Positions 1-9,925 are shown, counted from the first letter of the stretch. The stretch is DNA of 64,000 nucleotides from Paenibacillus sp. An7 (GCF_009870785.1 NZ_WTWX01000001.1:595162-659161); one strand, 5' to 3'. Made by a program: numbers and translations. The notes: generated from the sequence alone by a model not told the origin.

Positions 1-1107
1 GAACTGTTTGGTTTCTGCACGATCTTCAATCTTACCTCTTGGAAAATGGAATTGTTCCTGCACTGTAGAAGTGCTGCCCGGTTTTCCAATCGTTTGCTTA
101 ACCACCTGCGGTATTAACACTTCCTTCCGCAGAGCAGCATGTACAATTTCCTCTACAAAAGCGTAAAGTTCAGCTTCCTTACTAAACCTTACTTCAAGCT
201 TAGCCGGGTGCACGTTCACATCAACCAGCGAAGGGTGCATCTCAAGCTGCAGTACGGCAAGCGGAAACCGATTAATAGGCAGCAGGGTATGGTACGCTTT
301 AAGCAGCGCTTGATTCAGTCCATAGTTTCGAATATATCTTCCGTTTATAATCGTTGATATTCCGTTACGGTTGGCTCTTGTAAAATCGGGCCGGCTCACA
401 AATCCGCTAATCTTATAATCGAGGTTTTCTCCATTTACCGGAAGCATCGTTTTGGCCGCAGAAGTTCCATATATAGCAGCAATCACCTGAACTAAATCTC
501 CGTTCCCAATCGTTTGCAGCAGCATATTCCCATTATGTCTCAGGGTAAATGCGATATCGGGATGCGATAACGCCATTCGGTAGATCGCATCCGAAATATG
601 ACCAAGCTCAGTCTGAATGGTCTTCATATATTTCAGTCTTGCGGGTGTATTATAGAACAGTTCTTCTACTGTAAAATCAGTGCCTTGAGAAGCGGTAATA
701 TCCTCATGCCGGATTAATTTACCGCCTTCAATTACAATCTCTCTTCCCCGCCCGTCATCCTTATTTGAGCTGACAAGACGAACTTTAGACACGGCAGCGA
801 TACTCGGAAGTGCTTCTCCTCGAAATCCTAAACTCGTAATTTCAAACAGATCTCTGCCATTCTCGATTTTACTTGTTGCGTGACGGTAAAAGGCGGTCTC
901 CATATCATCGGGATCTATGCCGCCGCCGTTATCCGTGACACGAATCGTTTGAAGTCCCCCTTCATAAACAGAGACGTCAATTCGAGTACTGCCTGCATCA
1001 ATCGAATTTTCTACAAGCTCCTTTACTACAGAAGCGGGTCTTTCTACTACCTCACCTGCAGCAATCTGGTTTGCAATATGTTCATCCAGGACATGAATTT
1101 TAGCCAC
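1..1107 (-). CDS. mutL: DNA mismatch repair protein MutL (3' end beyond window)
   Basis: MutL couples mismatch recognition by MutS to strand processing. The visible 369 codons hold the N-terminal GHKL ATPase (NSIDAG near residues 34-39, DNGGGI at 59-64, HATSKI at 76-81, then GFRGEA) and the following transducer domain, ending in the linker. The C-terminal dimerisation/endonuclease domain lies outside the window, so this is an edge truncation and not a broken gene. The start is GTG at 1107, chosen because the family's N-terminus (MAKIHVLDEHIANQIAAGEV) begins there and a GGGAGGG ribosome site lies just upstream. It follows mutS by 37 bases in the same direction, so the two are very probably co-transcribed. 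Confidence 0.97.
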   Translation of the reverse strand, partial: MAKIHVLDEHIANQIAAGEVVERPASVVKELVENSIDAGSTRIDVSVYEGGLQTIRVTDNGGGIDPDDMETAFYRHATSKIENGRDLFEITSLGFRGEALPSIAAVSKVRLVSSNKDDGRGREIVIEGGKLIRHEDITASQGTDFTVEELFYNTPARLKYMKTIQTELGHISDAIYRMALSHPDIAFTLRHNGNMLLQTIGNGDLVQVIAAIYGTSAAKTMLPVNGENLDYKISGFVSRPDFTRANRNGISTIINGRYIRNYGLNQALLKAYHTLLPINRFPLAVLQLEMHPSLVDVNVHPAKLEVRFSKEAELYAFVEEIVHAALRKEVLIPQVVKQTIGKPGSTSTVQEQFHFPRGKIEDRAETKQF

Positions 1108-1144
1108 CTTTTAACCCTCCCTTTACTTCAAACTATATTTGAAA

Positions 1145-3922
1145 TTATAAATCATTTACTTTCTTTTTTAGGTCATTCACAAACTGCATCGTTTCCAGCG
1201 GGGTCATATTCATTAAATCCGCTGTTTTGAGTTTCTTAATGATTTGCTTCACAGCTGGGTCTACCTCTGCGTGGGTTGCTTTTTTCTTCGGAAGAATGTC
1301 TTCTTCATCAAAAATCGAGAGCTGAACTACTCCCGTATCTTGCGTACTCACTACAGCTGTCTCGAAGATCGGTGATTCCATGACATATTCATCTGTCTTA
1401 CGTCCATCCGACTTGGAGGATAGACTAGAATGCGTATTATCCTCAATAGTTGCCGCCTCAGTAGTTGCCGCGCTTTGTGCTCTGCCAGCAGCAGCCTCTG
1501 CCCGTGCATTCTTCTCATGATCATGCTTGTCCATCGTACCCACCGTCTCATGAATGAGACCTTTTGCCCGCTCGATAATCGAGTCAGGCAGACCTGCAAG
1601 TCTAGCAACGTAAATACCGTAACTGCTGCTCGCAGCTCCCGGAATTAATTTGCGCAGGAACTGCACTTCATCTTCTTTTTCCTGAACAGCCATCGAGTAG
1701 TTGCGAAGAGAAGATAGACTATCCTCGAGATGAGACAGCTCATGAAAATGAGTCGATACAAGTGCCTTACAGCCAATATGATCATGCACATATTCAATCA
1801 CAGACTGAGCAATGGCCATTCCTTCACTTGTAGAGGTACCCCGGCCAAGCTCATCAATAATAATCAAACTCCGCGGTGTTGCTTTTTCAGTCATGATCTG
1901 AATATCAGCCATTTCCACCATGAATGTACTTTGACCTCCAATGAGATCATCACCTGCGCCAATTCTTGTAAAAATCCGGTCCATAATCGGAACTTCTGCC
2001 GATGCAGCAGGTACAAATGAACCCATTTGCGCCAAAATGGAAATCAATGCAACCTGCCGCATGTAGGTGCTTTTTCCTGCCATATTAGGTCCAGTGATTA
2101 GCAAAATACGCGGATCTTCTTGTTCCATCACCGTATCATTAGCCATAAACGATCCATCTCTCATGACGGATTCTACGACCGGATGTCTGCCTTGCGTAAT
2201 CTTCATATTAAATGCATCCGTAATAACTGGCTTTACAAAACCTCGCTCTGCACTCACCGTAGCAAGGGATTGATAGACATCAATCTCTGCGACTTGTTCG
2301 GCAAGACGCTGAAGTCTTTTTATTTCACCTGCCAGCTTATCCCGGAGTTCAATGAATAGAGAATATTCGAGTCCTACCATTTTTTCTTGGGCTTCCAGAA
2401 TCAGTGACTCCTTCTCTTTCAGCTCCGGAGTAATATAACGTTCCGCATTCGCAAGCGTCTGCTTCCGCTCATACCTTCCTTCAGGCAAGGAAGCGACATT
2501 TGATTTGGTCACTTCAATGTAATAACCGAATACTTTGTTGTATCCAATCTTAAGAGAACGAATCCCTGTTGCTTCACGCTCTCTCGCCTCAAGCTCAGCG
2601 ATCCAGCGTTTCCCGTTCACACTCGCATAACGCAGCTCGTCAAGATGCTCATGATACCCTTCACGAATCATTCCCCCGTCCCGTACGGAAACAGGCGGCT
2701 CATCCACAATAGCTTCCTCGATGAGTTCCTTTAGGTCAGAACAGTGATCTAAGGAGCCCGCGATCTTTTGCAATGTTTCAGATGGGGAGTTCAGACATAA
2801 TTCAATCAAAGCAGGAACCCTGGCAAGTGATACTTTTAGTGCATTCATATCCCGGCCATTCGCATTCCCAAATGCAATCCGTCCGACAAGACGTTCGAGA
2901 TCATAGATTTCTTGCAGTTGATCCCGAATATCCTGACGTAAGATAAACTGATGATACAGCTTGTCTACCGCTTCTAGACGCTCTTCAATTTTGCTTTTTT
3001 GCAAAAGAGGTTTATCAATCCAGCGGCGGAGCATTCTCGCGCCCATGGAGGTCTCCGTCTTATCAATGAGAGACAGCAGGGAGCCTTTCTTCGACCGATC
3101 ACGCACGGTTTCTACAAGTTCTAGATTCCTTCTAGTAAAAGGATCAAGGATCATATAGTTATCAGGTTCATACGTCGATACCTCTGTAAGCTGACCAAGA
3201 GAGCGTCTTTGCGTCTCATGAAGATACGAGAATAAAGTCGCGAGACAGTGCTGGCGTTCTTCACCGAGTCTAGCCCATACCGTTTCTCCAAACTGTTCAA
3301 TAACATAGTCAGCTTTATTCTTTTCATATTCTGTATAGGTAACTGGACGATTTCCCGTCATCAGTTCACTCTTTACCGTATGAAGAAGGGCCGCATCACC
3401 AAGAATCTCTGACGGTTCATAAATCCCAATCTCGTCTTTTAACCACTTCTCAGAATAAAGAGCTGATGTTAAATAAAGTTCGCCCGTAGATAGATCACAT
3501 GCAGAAATGGCGATCATTCCGTTTTTCTGTGTGAGGCAGACCATATAATTATTGCTTTTATCACCTAGCGTCTTGCCTTCCATTACCGTTCCCGGCGTAA
3601 TGACACGCACAATTTCTCTGCGTACCATCCCTTTTGTTGTTGCTGCATCTTCCATCTGTTCACAGATGGCTACTTTATACCCTTTTTCAATCAGACGATG
3701 TATATAGTTATCAGCAGAGTGATAAGGCACTCCGCACATCGGTATTTTTTCGCCAACTCCGCCTTCCCGGCCGGTAAGAGTGATTTCTAGTTCCTTAGCC
3801 GCAAGTGTTGCATCATCAAAAAACATTTCATAAAAATCACCTAAACGAAAAAAAAGAAACGCATCCTGCGCTTGTTCTTTTACTTTCAAATATTGCTGAA
3901 TCATCGGCGTATATTGTGCCAT
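1145..3922 (-). CDS. mutS: DNA mismatch repair protein MutS
   Basis: Recognises mismatches and small loops and recruits MutL. The 925-residue product is full length for a MutS1. It has the mismatch-contact Phe-x-Glu motif (F30-Y31-E32 in GDFYEMFF), connector, lever and clamp domains, and the ABC-type ATPase with Walker A GPNMAGKST near residue 611 and Walker B IIIDELGRG near 688. The C-terminal tail after about residue 800 is a low-complexity linker followed by QLSIF, which fits the beta-clamp-binding consensus, and a final helical segment. The ATG is preceded by AGGAG. The order cotE, mutS, mutL matches the arrangement known from Bacillus subtilis, with one extra gene inserted here between cotE and mutS. 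Confidence 0.98.
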   Translation of the reverse strand: MAQYTPMIQQYLKVKEQAQDAFLFFRLGDFYEMFFDDATLAAKELEITLTGREGGVGEKIPMCGVPYHSADNYIHRLIEKGYKVAICEQMEDAATTKGMVRREIVRVITPGTVMEGKTLGDKSNNYMVCLTQKNGMIAISACDLSTGELYLTSALYSEKWLKDEIGIYEPSEILGDAALLHTVKSELMTGNRPVTYTEYEKNKADYVIEQFGETVWARLGEERQHCLATLFSYLHETQRRSLGQLTEVSTYEPDNYMILDPFTRRNLELVETVRDRSKKGSLLSLIDKTETSMGARMLRRWIDKPLLQKSKIEERLEAVDKLYHQFILRQDIRDQLQEIYDLERLVGRIAFGNANGRDMNALKVSLARVPALIELCLNSPSETLQKIAGSLDHCSDLKELIEEAIVDEPPVSVRDGGMIREGYHEHLDELRYASVNGKRWIAELEAREREATGIRSLKIGYNKVFGYYIEVTKSNVASLPEGRYERKQTLANAERYITPELKEKESLILEAQEKMVGLEYSLFIELRDKLAGEIKRLQRLAEQVAEIDVYQSLATVSAERGFVKPVITDAFNMKITQGRHPVVESVMRDGSFMANDTVMEQEDPRILLITGPNMAGKSTYMRQVALISILAQMGSFVPAASAEVPIMDRIFTRIGAGDDLIGGQSTFMVEMADIQIMTEKATPRSLIIIDELGRGTSTSEGMAIAQSVIEYVHDHIGCKALVSTHFHELSHLEDSLSSLRNYSMAVQEKEDEVQFLRKLIPGAASSSYGIYVARLAGLPDSIIERAKGLIHETVGTMDKHDHEKNARAEAAAGRAQSAATTEAATIEDNTHSSLSSKSDGRKTDEYVMESPIFETAVVSTQDTGVVQLSIFDEEDILPKKKATHAEVDPAVKQIIKKLKTADLMNMTPLETMQFVNDLKKKVNDL

Positions 3923-4027
3923 GATATTTATCCACTCCTGCTACACGTTGTAAAGCTTACATATCTTTGATCTAAGATACGGCTTTCTATCGTTCAGATC
4001 TCTATTATAACAAAAAGACTAAGCATG

Positions 4028-5257
4028 TCATGGCTCTAGCGGAATATTCCACAAGGGCCGGATATCTCTTGTTTCATCCCACGTCTTTCCTTCGTATAAA
4101 GCAGACACTAGCGGACTTATATATTTATGAAACCTGCGGTAGTCAGGAAGGAGAATCATTTCTTGCAAAAGGGGCTCCATAACAGATCGGAGCATGACAC
4201 GATCCCCTTCATAAAAGGCGGCATGGATTTCTGGCTGATCGAGCGGCCGCAGGTTTAGTCTGCGGTACTGAGAGGCAATAAGTCCTGCCATAGCCACGAC
4301 CCCTTTTGCGATCATGGGAGAGATTAGAAAGCTTGGCAGCGTACGATATTCAAATCCTCCGTAGGGCTGAACTCGAAAATCTCCCAGGTATCCATAACGC
4401 GGCCTTCTCCCGGCACTTCTCGGATCTTCTAGTATAGCAACAGGCAGTGCTAAATAATTGTCGAGTGCTCTTAGGAGCTCAAAGCTCAGCATCACCCGGC
4501 TAAAATGCACGTGTCCTCCTAGAGGAATCCCTTTTACAGGCATTCCTCCTGCACACCAAATTAAAGAACGATCGGTGATTAGAGAAGACGCCGTACGAAA
4601 CGCATGCATCAGGTGTGTTATGAGTTCTCTCGGTTCCGCACTCGGATTTGGGCGGAGTTCGGCTACAGGATAGATCCTTCTTCCATCCCGAGAAATAGAG
4701 TCGCATCCCGCTTCTCCCTGACGATCCAAGAACTGAGAAGCAGGCACCATAGATCTGTCTTCACGTAATAGTAGAAACTCAGGGTCCATACCAAGTACCG
4801 GTACAGTGCCCGCTTTTACTTCTGCTTCCAAAGCGAGTTCTGTTTCCCTTACATCCTGTTCGTACATCAGACGGATGTCATCATTTATGAGCCAAGGGTA
4901 ATCGTTGACACTCGTGATGACAGCTCCTTTCTCCGATGCTTCCAGTACAATCTCGGCGTGCACTAAATTCAGCGCATAGGCTGCCTTTACGGCGGCACGT
5001 TCAATTCTTCTATAACGGGACGTTTCTTCTATTCTTAATACGGACGTCTCTTTCACTTGTTTTATCCCTGTGTATACGATCTTCCGAACTCGCACTGCCT
5101 TCAGCTGACTAACTAGCACTTCATAATATACTTTAAAATGATTTTCTTGCTCTCTATGTAGAGAGAGGGTGGAACCGAGACCCGAACGTTTCAGTCTTGC
5201 AGTTCGTTCTGCAATTGACATCTGCTCATATAGAGGTATATTCCGGATTACTGCCAT
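4028..5257 (-). CDS. Putative amidoligase (phiEco32-like COOH-NH2 ligase type 2)
   Basis: A 409-residue protein whose C-terminal half carries motifs of the glutamine-synthetase/GCS-fold amidoligases: GMDPEFLL near residue 156, GGHVHFS near 248 and FEYRTLPSF near 303. These look like the acidic, histidine and arginine residues that bind metal-ATP and substrate in that superfamily. Family members join a carboxylate to an amine; the substrate here is unknown. The N-terminal 140 residues have no motif I recognise. The gene sits between cotE and mutS with its own spacing, and a terminator separates it from cotE. A role in modifying a spore or cell-surface peptide is only an inference from that neighbour. 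Confidence 0.7.
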   Translation of the reverse strand: MAVIRNIPLYEQMSIAERTARLKRSGLGSTLSLHREQENHFKVYYEVLVSQLKAVRVRKIVYTGIKQVKETSVLRIEETSRYRRIERAAVKAAYALNLVHAEIVLEASEKGAVITSVNDYPWLINDDIRLMYEQDVRETELALEAEVKAGTVPVLGMDPEFLLLREDRSMVPASQFLDRQGEAGCDSISRDGRRIYPVAELRPNPSAEPRELITHLMHAFRTASSLITDRSLIWCAGGMPVKGIPLGGHVHFSRVMLSFELLRALDNYLALPVAILEDPRSAGRRPRYGYLGDFRVQPYGGFEYRTLPSFLISPMIAKGVVAMAGLIASQYRRLNLRPLDQPEIHAAFYEGDRVMLRSVMEPLLQEMILLPDYRRFHKYISPLVSALYEGKTWDETRDIRPLWNIPLEP

Positions 5258-5284
5258 CCCGCTTCCACCCTTCTCCTTCAGGCT

Positions 5285-5337
5285 AAAAAAATAAAAAAAA
5301 GGAGGGCTGCCGCCCTCTACGCCGAAGAGTTCGGCGC
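5285..5337 (-). terminator. Rho-independent terminator of cotE
   Basis: On the minus strand a GAGGGC/GCCCTC stem (5302-5307 with 5312-5317) is followed by a long, nearly uninterrupted U tract (5285-5300). A second small hairpin with CGCCGA/TCGGCG arms lies just before it. Confidence 0.85.
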
Positions 5338-5368
5338 ATATGATGCACTATACAGATCGGAAAAGCAA

Positions 5369-5926
5369 TTACAGTTCATCATCCAGTGAGTCTGGATCTA
5401 GTTCATCAAAATCGGCTTCGATTGTACCAAAATCATAATCTTTGTCATCGTCCCCACAGCCATGAGGACTAACAAGCACATTGACTTTGGTTTCGGCAAT
5501 CAGTTCGACAGCGAATTCGCGTTCCACCCGAATAAGTACACTCTCCCCATTTGAAGATACACTTGCTTCTACGCAGCTCGGCTCCTGTGTTGACTCCGCA
5601 GAAACCTCTACTGTAGAAGCACGGTGTTTCGGATCAAGGTACGAAAGTGGAACATTCTCTACATAAGACACTGTTTCCTTAGCAACATCGGTTTGAGAGT
5701 TTTGGTCATAAGAATACCAAATATTGATATCGTAAGTACCAATCACTTCAATTCCGTCACCAGCCGCAACCGCCTCGTACTCGTGATTTATAATCCATGC
5801 ACCTAAAATACTGGTAGGATTATGTGGCGGAGTCACAGTATGTGTTACGGTAGAGAACTTACGACCTTTGCCGCAGATCGCTTTCGTTATAATCTCTCTA
5901 CATTGTTGTTTATGACCTAATGACAT
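5369..5926 (-). CDS. cotE: Outer spore coat protein CotE
   Basis: Morphogenetic protein that forms a scaffold between inner and outer spore coat and recruits outer-coat proteins. The 185-residue product is close to the Bacillus length (about 181) and has the family's Gln/Cys-containing N-terminus, the conserved ILGAWIINHEYEA segment near residue 40, the SYDQNS region, and a strongly acidic C-terminal tail (DFDELDPDSLDDEL) as in other CotE proteins. The start is the ATG at 5926, preceded by GGAGGAGG. An upstream in-frame codon would place this ribosome site inside the gene. In Bacillus it is transcribed in the mother cell under SigE and SigK; I could not assign such a promoter here. Confidence 0.93.
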   Translation of the reverse strand: MSLGHKQQCREIITKAICGKGRKFSTVTHTVTPPHNPTSILGAWIINHEYEAVAAGDGIEVIGTYDINIWYSYDQNSQTDVAKETVSYVENVPLSYLDPKHRASTVEVSAESTQEPSCVEASVSSNGESVLIRVEREFAVELIAETKVNVLVSPHGCGDDDKDYDFGTIEADFDELDPDSLDDEL

Positions 5927-6029
5927 CTTTGAACCTCCTCCATACAATCATTCCATTTATATGTATGCAGGACATGGGCATTTGTTGATTGATTAAGTCA
6001 CTTATTTTTTCTATTAATAAAAGATTTAT

Positions 6030-7004
6030 TTATAAAAAGCTATTCTCCTTTTGCTGACACGGAAAAGGAGCTTTATCTTTTTTCGCAATTTTTAAATATA
6101 ATCCAAGTTCTCTGCACAGTTGTCTAATCGCTGAACGGAGTTCAAATTCCTCCCTTGTAGTTGGGAGGTCCATTACGCGAAACTGCTCTTCCATCTCTTG
6201 CAGCAGTTTTTCGGTACGTCCCGTATAGAACTCGGTATGAACATCGGCGCTTAGCTGATCAAATAATTCTGCTACCATCTCGGCATGTGTCATCGTTGTA
6301 TATACTTGTGAGATCAGATGCATCATATGCTGAATGGAATCTAGCTGCGCCTTTCGCATGTAAAAATAAACCGTCCATTCTTCGTTTGGATGAATAACCT
6401 GATTTTCAAGATACATTTTAGAAGCTGCAATTCCGCTTAATATCACTTTTTCTGCTTCAATAATCTCTTTCCCATCCCAAACATAAGAGGGGTCTTTCAG
6501 GGTGTTAGCAAATTCATTGAAAATCACAGAAAATAATGCGTCAATGTCGTGTCTTATATTTAACAGTTTATTATCCGGTTTCGGCATGTAAGCCATATTC
6601 ACAACCATAGCCGAACCGAGACCAATAATAAGCATCAGAATCTGAACTCCGATAACTTCAAGGCTCATTTCCCCTCCGCTAAATACCCGAAATACAACAA
6701 CGGAGCCGGTGACGATTCCTTCTTTAAACCCTGCTCGTACAATCGCAGGAAAAGCGGTCAGTATATATGCAGCCAGCACCCAGTAGTGAAATCCAAAAAC
6801 TGCAAACAGAACAGATGCAAAAAGAAGCCCGACTACCGACGCGAAAAAACGTGCCGAAATGGTTTTCAGGCTTCTTTTGCGAGTTACGTCCACTCCAAGT
6901 ATGGCGAGTAGACCTGCCGAGGTCGGACTATGCAAGCCCGCCGCATCAGCAATCAGAACAGCCATAAGAGCTGCAATAGCTGTTTTAATAACGCGAAACC
7001 CCAT
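6030..7004 (-). CDS. Aromatic acid exporter family membrane protein (DUF939/ArAE_1)
   Basis: A 324-residue protein with a hydrophobic N-terminal half (about residues 5-145, roughly four to five membrane segments) that opens with the ArAE-type GFRVIKTAIAALMAVLIAD segment, and a soluble helical C-terminal half (ArAE_1_C-like). Relatives such as B. subtilis YqjA are grouped with the aromatic-acid/fusaric-acid exporters, but the substrates of the Gram-positive members are largely unknown. The start is the ATG at 7004 behind AGGAGAG. The longer frame upstream lacks a ribosome site. A plausible promoter (TTGTTT, 17 bases, TACGAT on the minus strand) precedes it, so it is probably transcribed apart from the ABC operon. 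Confidence 0.85.
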   Translation of the reverse strand: MGFRVIKTAIAALMAVLIADAAGLHSPTSAGLLAILGVDVTRKRSLKTISARFFASVVGLLFASVLFAVFGFHYWVLAAYILTAFPAIVRAGFKEGIVTGSVVVFRVFSGGEMSLEVIGVQILMLIIGLGSAMVVNMAYMPKPDNKLLNIRHDIDALFSVIFNEFANTLKDPSYVWDGKEIIEAEKVILSGIAASKMYLENQVIHPNEEWTVYFYMRKAQLDSIQHMMHLISQVYTTMTHAEMVAELFDQLSADVHTEFYTGRTEKLLQEMEEQFRVMDLPTTREEFELRSAIRQLCRELGLYLKIAKKDKAPFPCQQKENSFL

Positions 7005-7145
7005 GTATGATATCTCTCCTCTATCTCTATCGGATCGTAGGTATTTATCGTACATGATTTTTGTTAGCCAAACAATGTAACTTATTCGGGTGACGCTAAA
7101 TCTACACATTTTCGTGTCTTTTTTACATTATTTGTTCCATTCGTG

Positions 7146-7985
7146 CTATAATTCACGCCCTCCCATCAGTTTACGTTCAATCCAGGCTACAAGTTGGTAC
7201 ATCACCGTAGCAACAACAGCGATAACGATAAGACTCGACATGACGAGTGTAAAGTTAAACACCTGGAAACCATATATAATGAGATATCCAAGTCCTTCCT
7301 TTGCAACAAGAAATTCTCCGACGATAACCCCGATCCAAGCAAGCCCCACATTCACTTTTAAAGTAGAGACAATTGCCGGAAACGAAGCAGGAAAGATAAC
7401 TTTTCGAAAGATTTGCTTGCGATTCGCTCCAAAAGTACGAACAACCTTCACATAATTCGGATCTACTTCATTAAAGCTGTTATACACAACGAGCGTTGTA
7501 ATAATAACGGTAATGGAAATGGTGGTCATGATGATTGCGGTAAAACCCGCACCAAACATCACGATAAAGATCGGCCCGAGAGCTACTTTGGGCATACTAT
7601 TAAATACGACGAGGTATGGATCAAGAACCTTGGACAAGAAAGGGGACCACCAGATCAAGATGGCAATGAGCGTTCCTAGGATGGTACCTAGCAGAAATCC
7701 AACCACCGTCTCAAAGACAGTAACGGATAAGTGACTCCAAATTTCACCGCTGGCTACATCCTTACCAAGCTGTCCAAAGATTTTCGAAGGATAACTGAAG
7801 AGCAGTACATCAATCCATTTCATTCTTCCAGCGACTTCCCATAATAGAAACATCATAATGAGAATACCAATCTGCGTAAGACTGACTTTACGGCGTAAGG
7901 ATTTTCGTTTGCGACTATACTGACTGTGAATTTGCGTAAGCCAGTCCTGCCCTTGAGATGGATTCAGACCTTCTTGCTCCTTCAT
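7146..7985 (-). CDS. ABC importer permease (SsuC/TauC/YtlD type)
   Basis: The 279-residue integral membrane subunit of an importer. It has a basic cytosolic N-terminus, about six hydrophobic segments and a binding-protein-dependent transport signature between residues 160 and 215 (EVDPNYVKVVRTFGANR, then a long hydrophobic stretch). Its start codon overlaps the stop of the ATPase gene by 4 bases (ATGA), which points to translational coupling. The three-gene order of binding protein, ATPase and permease matches nitrate/sulfonate/taurine/thiamine-precursor importers. The substrate cannot be read from the sequence. Confidence 0.92.
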   Translation of the reverse strand: MKEQEGLNPSQGQDWLTQIHSQYSRKRKSLRRKVSLTQIGILIMMFLLWEVAGRMKWIDVLLFSYPSKIFGQLGKDVASGEIWSHLSVTVFETVVGFLLGTILGTLIAILIWWSPFLSKVLDPYLVVFNSMPKVALGPIFIVMFGAGFTAIIMTTISITVIITTLVVYNSFNEVDPNYVKVVRTFGANRKQIFRKVIFPASFPAIVSTLKVNVGLAWIGVIVGEFLVAKEGLGYLIIYGFQVFNFTLVMSSLIVIAVVATVMYQLVAWIERKLMGGREL

Positions 7986-8764
7986 CTGTTATCCTCCTTT
8001 CCATCTGTGTCTTCAAGTTCTTTCCATATCTCATTAAATAGTTCATTGAACCCAGCCTGTTCTCGTGCATAAAAAGGCTGCGCCTTTCTGATTCCGTCCG
8101 GAATTATAAATATTTTGCGAACTCTTCCCGGATTTTTATCAAGTACAATCACTTTATCACTTACAGCAATCGCCTCAGATAAATCATGTGTCACGAGAAT
8201 AGCCGTCTTACCCTGCGCTCGAAGTGTGTCAGAGATCAGATCTTCTAGCTGGAGCTTCGTTTGATAGTCTAGTGCTGAGAAGGGTTCATCCAGCAGGAGC
8301 AGGTCAGGGCTTGTTGCCAACGTCCGCACAAGGGCTACCCGCTGCCGCATCCCCCCTGATAAGGAGGAAGGGTAGAGGTTTTCTGTCCCTGCGAGGCCCA
8401 TATTTGCGAGCATCTCGCTTGTTTTTTGTGCGGAATCCTTCGTAAGCTGTCCTGTAATTTCAAGACCAATAAGTATATTCTCCTTAATGGTCCGCCAAGG
8501 GTACAAGTAATCCTGCTGCAGCATATATCCAACCTTGGGGGAGGGGGACTTGATTAGATCTCCAGATAACCTGACTTCTCCTTTTGTAGGAAAAAGAAGG
8601 CCTGCGATCATCGAGAGTAACGTTGTTTTGCCGCAGCCGCTCGGACCGACAAGACTAATGAACTCGCCCTCATTTATCTCTAAATGAAGGGATTCAATCG
8701 CGAGCTTTGCTCCTCTCTCGGTCACATATACATGGGTAATATCTTTCATCTCTATTAAATTCAT
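7982..8764 (-). CDS. ABC importer ATP-binding protein (SsuB/TauB/YtlC type)
   Basis: The 260-residue nucleotide-binding subunit of the importer. Walker A is GPSGCGKTTL near residue 40, the ABC signature LSGGMRQRVAL near 140, Walker B LLLLDEPFSALD near 160, and the switch histidine is in VTHDLSEA. Everything needed for ATP hydrolysis is present. It lies 27 bases after the binding-protein gene and overlaps the permease gene by 4 bases, so the three are one operon. Confidence 0.94.
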   Translation of the reverse strand: MNLIEMKDITHVYVTERGAKLAIESLHLEINEGEFISLVGPSGCGKTTLLSMIAGLLFPTKGEVRLSGDLIKSPSPKVGYMLQQDYLYPWRTIKENILIGLEITGQLTKDSAQKTSEMLANMGLAGTENLYPSSLSGGMRQRVALVRTLATSPDLLLLDEPFSALDYQTKLQLEDLISDTLRAQGKTAILVTHDLSEAIAVSDKVIVLDKNPGRVRKIFIIPDGIRKAQPFYAREQAGFNELFNEIWKELEDTDGKEDNR

Positions 8765-8791
8765 TTACTCACTTCCTTTGATAAAAGGGCT

Positions 8792-9802
8792 TCACTTGGA
8801 AGAGATAACGTCATTTGCAAAATCGTTATTCACAATGGCAGAAGCGGGAACTTCCTCTTTCAGCTCTCCTGCATTTTTCATAACTGCAAGCAAGTTATTC
8901 CATTCTTCCTCATCAATGACTGGGTCAGTGGCATAAGTTTCTTGAGCTTTATAGCGCTCTATACTGCTGGTAACTATCGATGGATCCGCATCTTTAAAAT
9001 AAGGCATGATCACTTCCGCAATTTCTTCGGATGAGTGCTCGTTCACCCAGGTCTGTGCTTTATGGAGACCTCTGGTGAATTTGGTTACCGTCTCTTGGTT
9101 CGCCTTGATATAGCTTTGCTTTGTCATAAATACCGTATAAGGCAAATGCCCGCTCTCCACCCCGAAGGAAGCCACTACTTTCCCTCTACCTTCCTTTTCA
9201 AAGATGGATGCCTGCGGTTCAAAGAGCTGCACATAATCTCCGGTTCCTGAAGCAAAAGCGGCTGCAATGTTTGCAAAATCGATATTTTGGATGAGCGTCA
9301 AATCCTGGTGAGGATTGATCCCTTTTTTACCTAGTGCAAACTCCCCCGCCATCTGCGGCATCCCGCCTTTTCTTTGACCGAGGAACTCGCTGCCTTTAAG
9401 CTGCGACCAGTCAAAGTCACCTTGCTGATCTCTTGCGAATAAAAAGGTTCCATCGGTTTGCGTTACTTGAGCAAAATTGATGACAGGGTCTTCTGCTCCC
9501 TGTTGATACACATAGATCGACGTTTCCGCTCCCACCAAGGCAATATCAATGGACCCTGCCAAAAGAGCAGCCATGGTTTTGTCTCCACCAGCGGTCGTTT
9601 GAATCTCTACATCAAGTCCTTCTTCCTTAAAAAAACCTTTAGCGACAGCTACATATTCTGGTGCATAGAATACGGAACGAGTAACCTCTCCTACCCGTAC
9701 CTTTACATCCCCGCTGCTTTTACCGCCCGTACACCCGCTCATAACGACACTCAACAGGAGAACCGGCAGCAAAAGCAGCTTCCACCATCCTTTTCCTTTC
9801 AT
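8792..9802 (-). CDS. ABC importer substrate-binding lipoprotein (NMT1/SsuA-like, YtlA type)
   Basis: The 336-residue extracellular binding subunit. A basic start, a hydrophobic stretch and the lipobox VVMSGC give a lipoprotein anchored at Cys near residue 24. The mature part has the NMT1/THI5-like pattern YAPEYVAVAKGFFKEEGLDVEI and GSIDIALVGAE, typical of importers for sulfonates, taurine, nitrate or pyrimidine precursors. The start is the ATG at 9802 behind GGGGAGGG. No TPP riboswitch or other known leader was recognised upstream, so thiamine-precursor import is not supported over sulphur-source import. Confidence 0.9.
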   Translation of the reverse strand: MKGKGWWKLLLLPVLLLSVVMSGCTGGKSSGDVKVRVGEVTRSVFYAPEYVAVAKGFFKEEGLDVEIQTTAGGDKTMAALLAGSIDIALVGAETSIYVYQQGAEDPVINFAQVTQTDGTFLFARDQQGDFDWSQLKGSEFLGQRKGGMPQMAGEFALGKKGINPHQDLTLIQNIDFANIAAAFASGTGDYVQLFEPQASIFEKEGRGKVVASFGVESGHLPYTVFMTKQSYIKANQETVTKFTRGLHKAQTWVNEHSSEEIAEVIMPYFKDADPSIVTSSIERYKAQETYATDPVIDEEEWNNLLAVMKNAGELKEEVPASAIVNNDFANDVISSK

Positions 9803-9925
9803 CTTAGAACCCTCCCCTAAGTAGCAATGCAATTTATGAGTATACGTATGCAATGAACCTACAAATGGTTAATGAATTCGGGGAGATCACCCGCCCGTTT
9901 CCATATATTTTACATGTTGATGTGA

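Noticed and set aside
880..1230. Open frame on the plus strand across the mutS-mutL junction
   Set aside because: Antisense to clearly coding mutL and mutS sequence; no ribosome site or family resemblance.
9803..9925. Possible TPP riboswitch upstream of the NMT1-like ABC operon
   Set aside because: No CUGAGA or other thi-box core sequence; only a small C/G-rich hairpin is seen.
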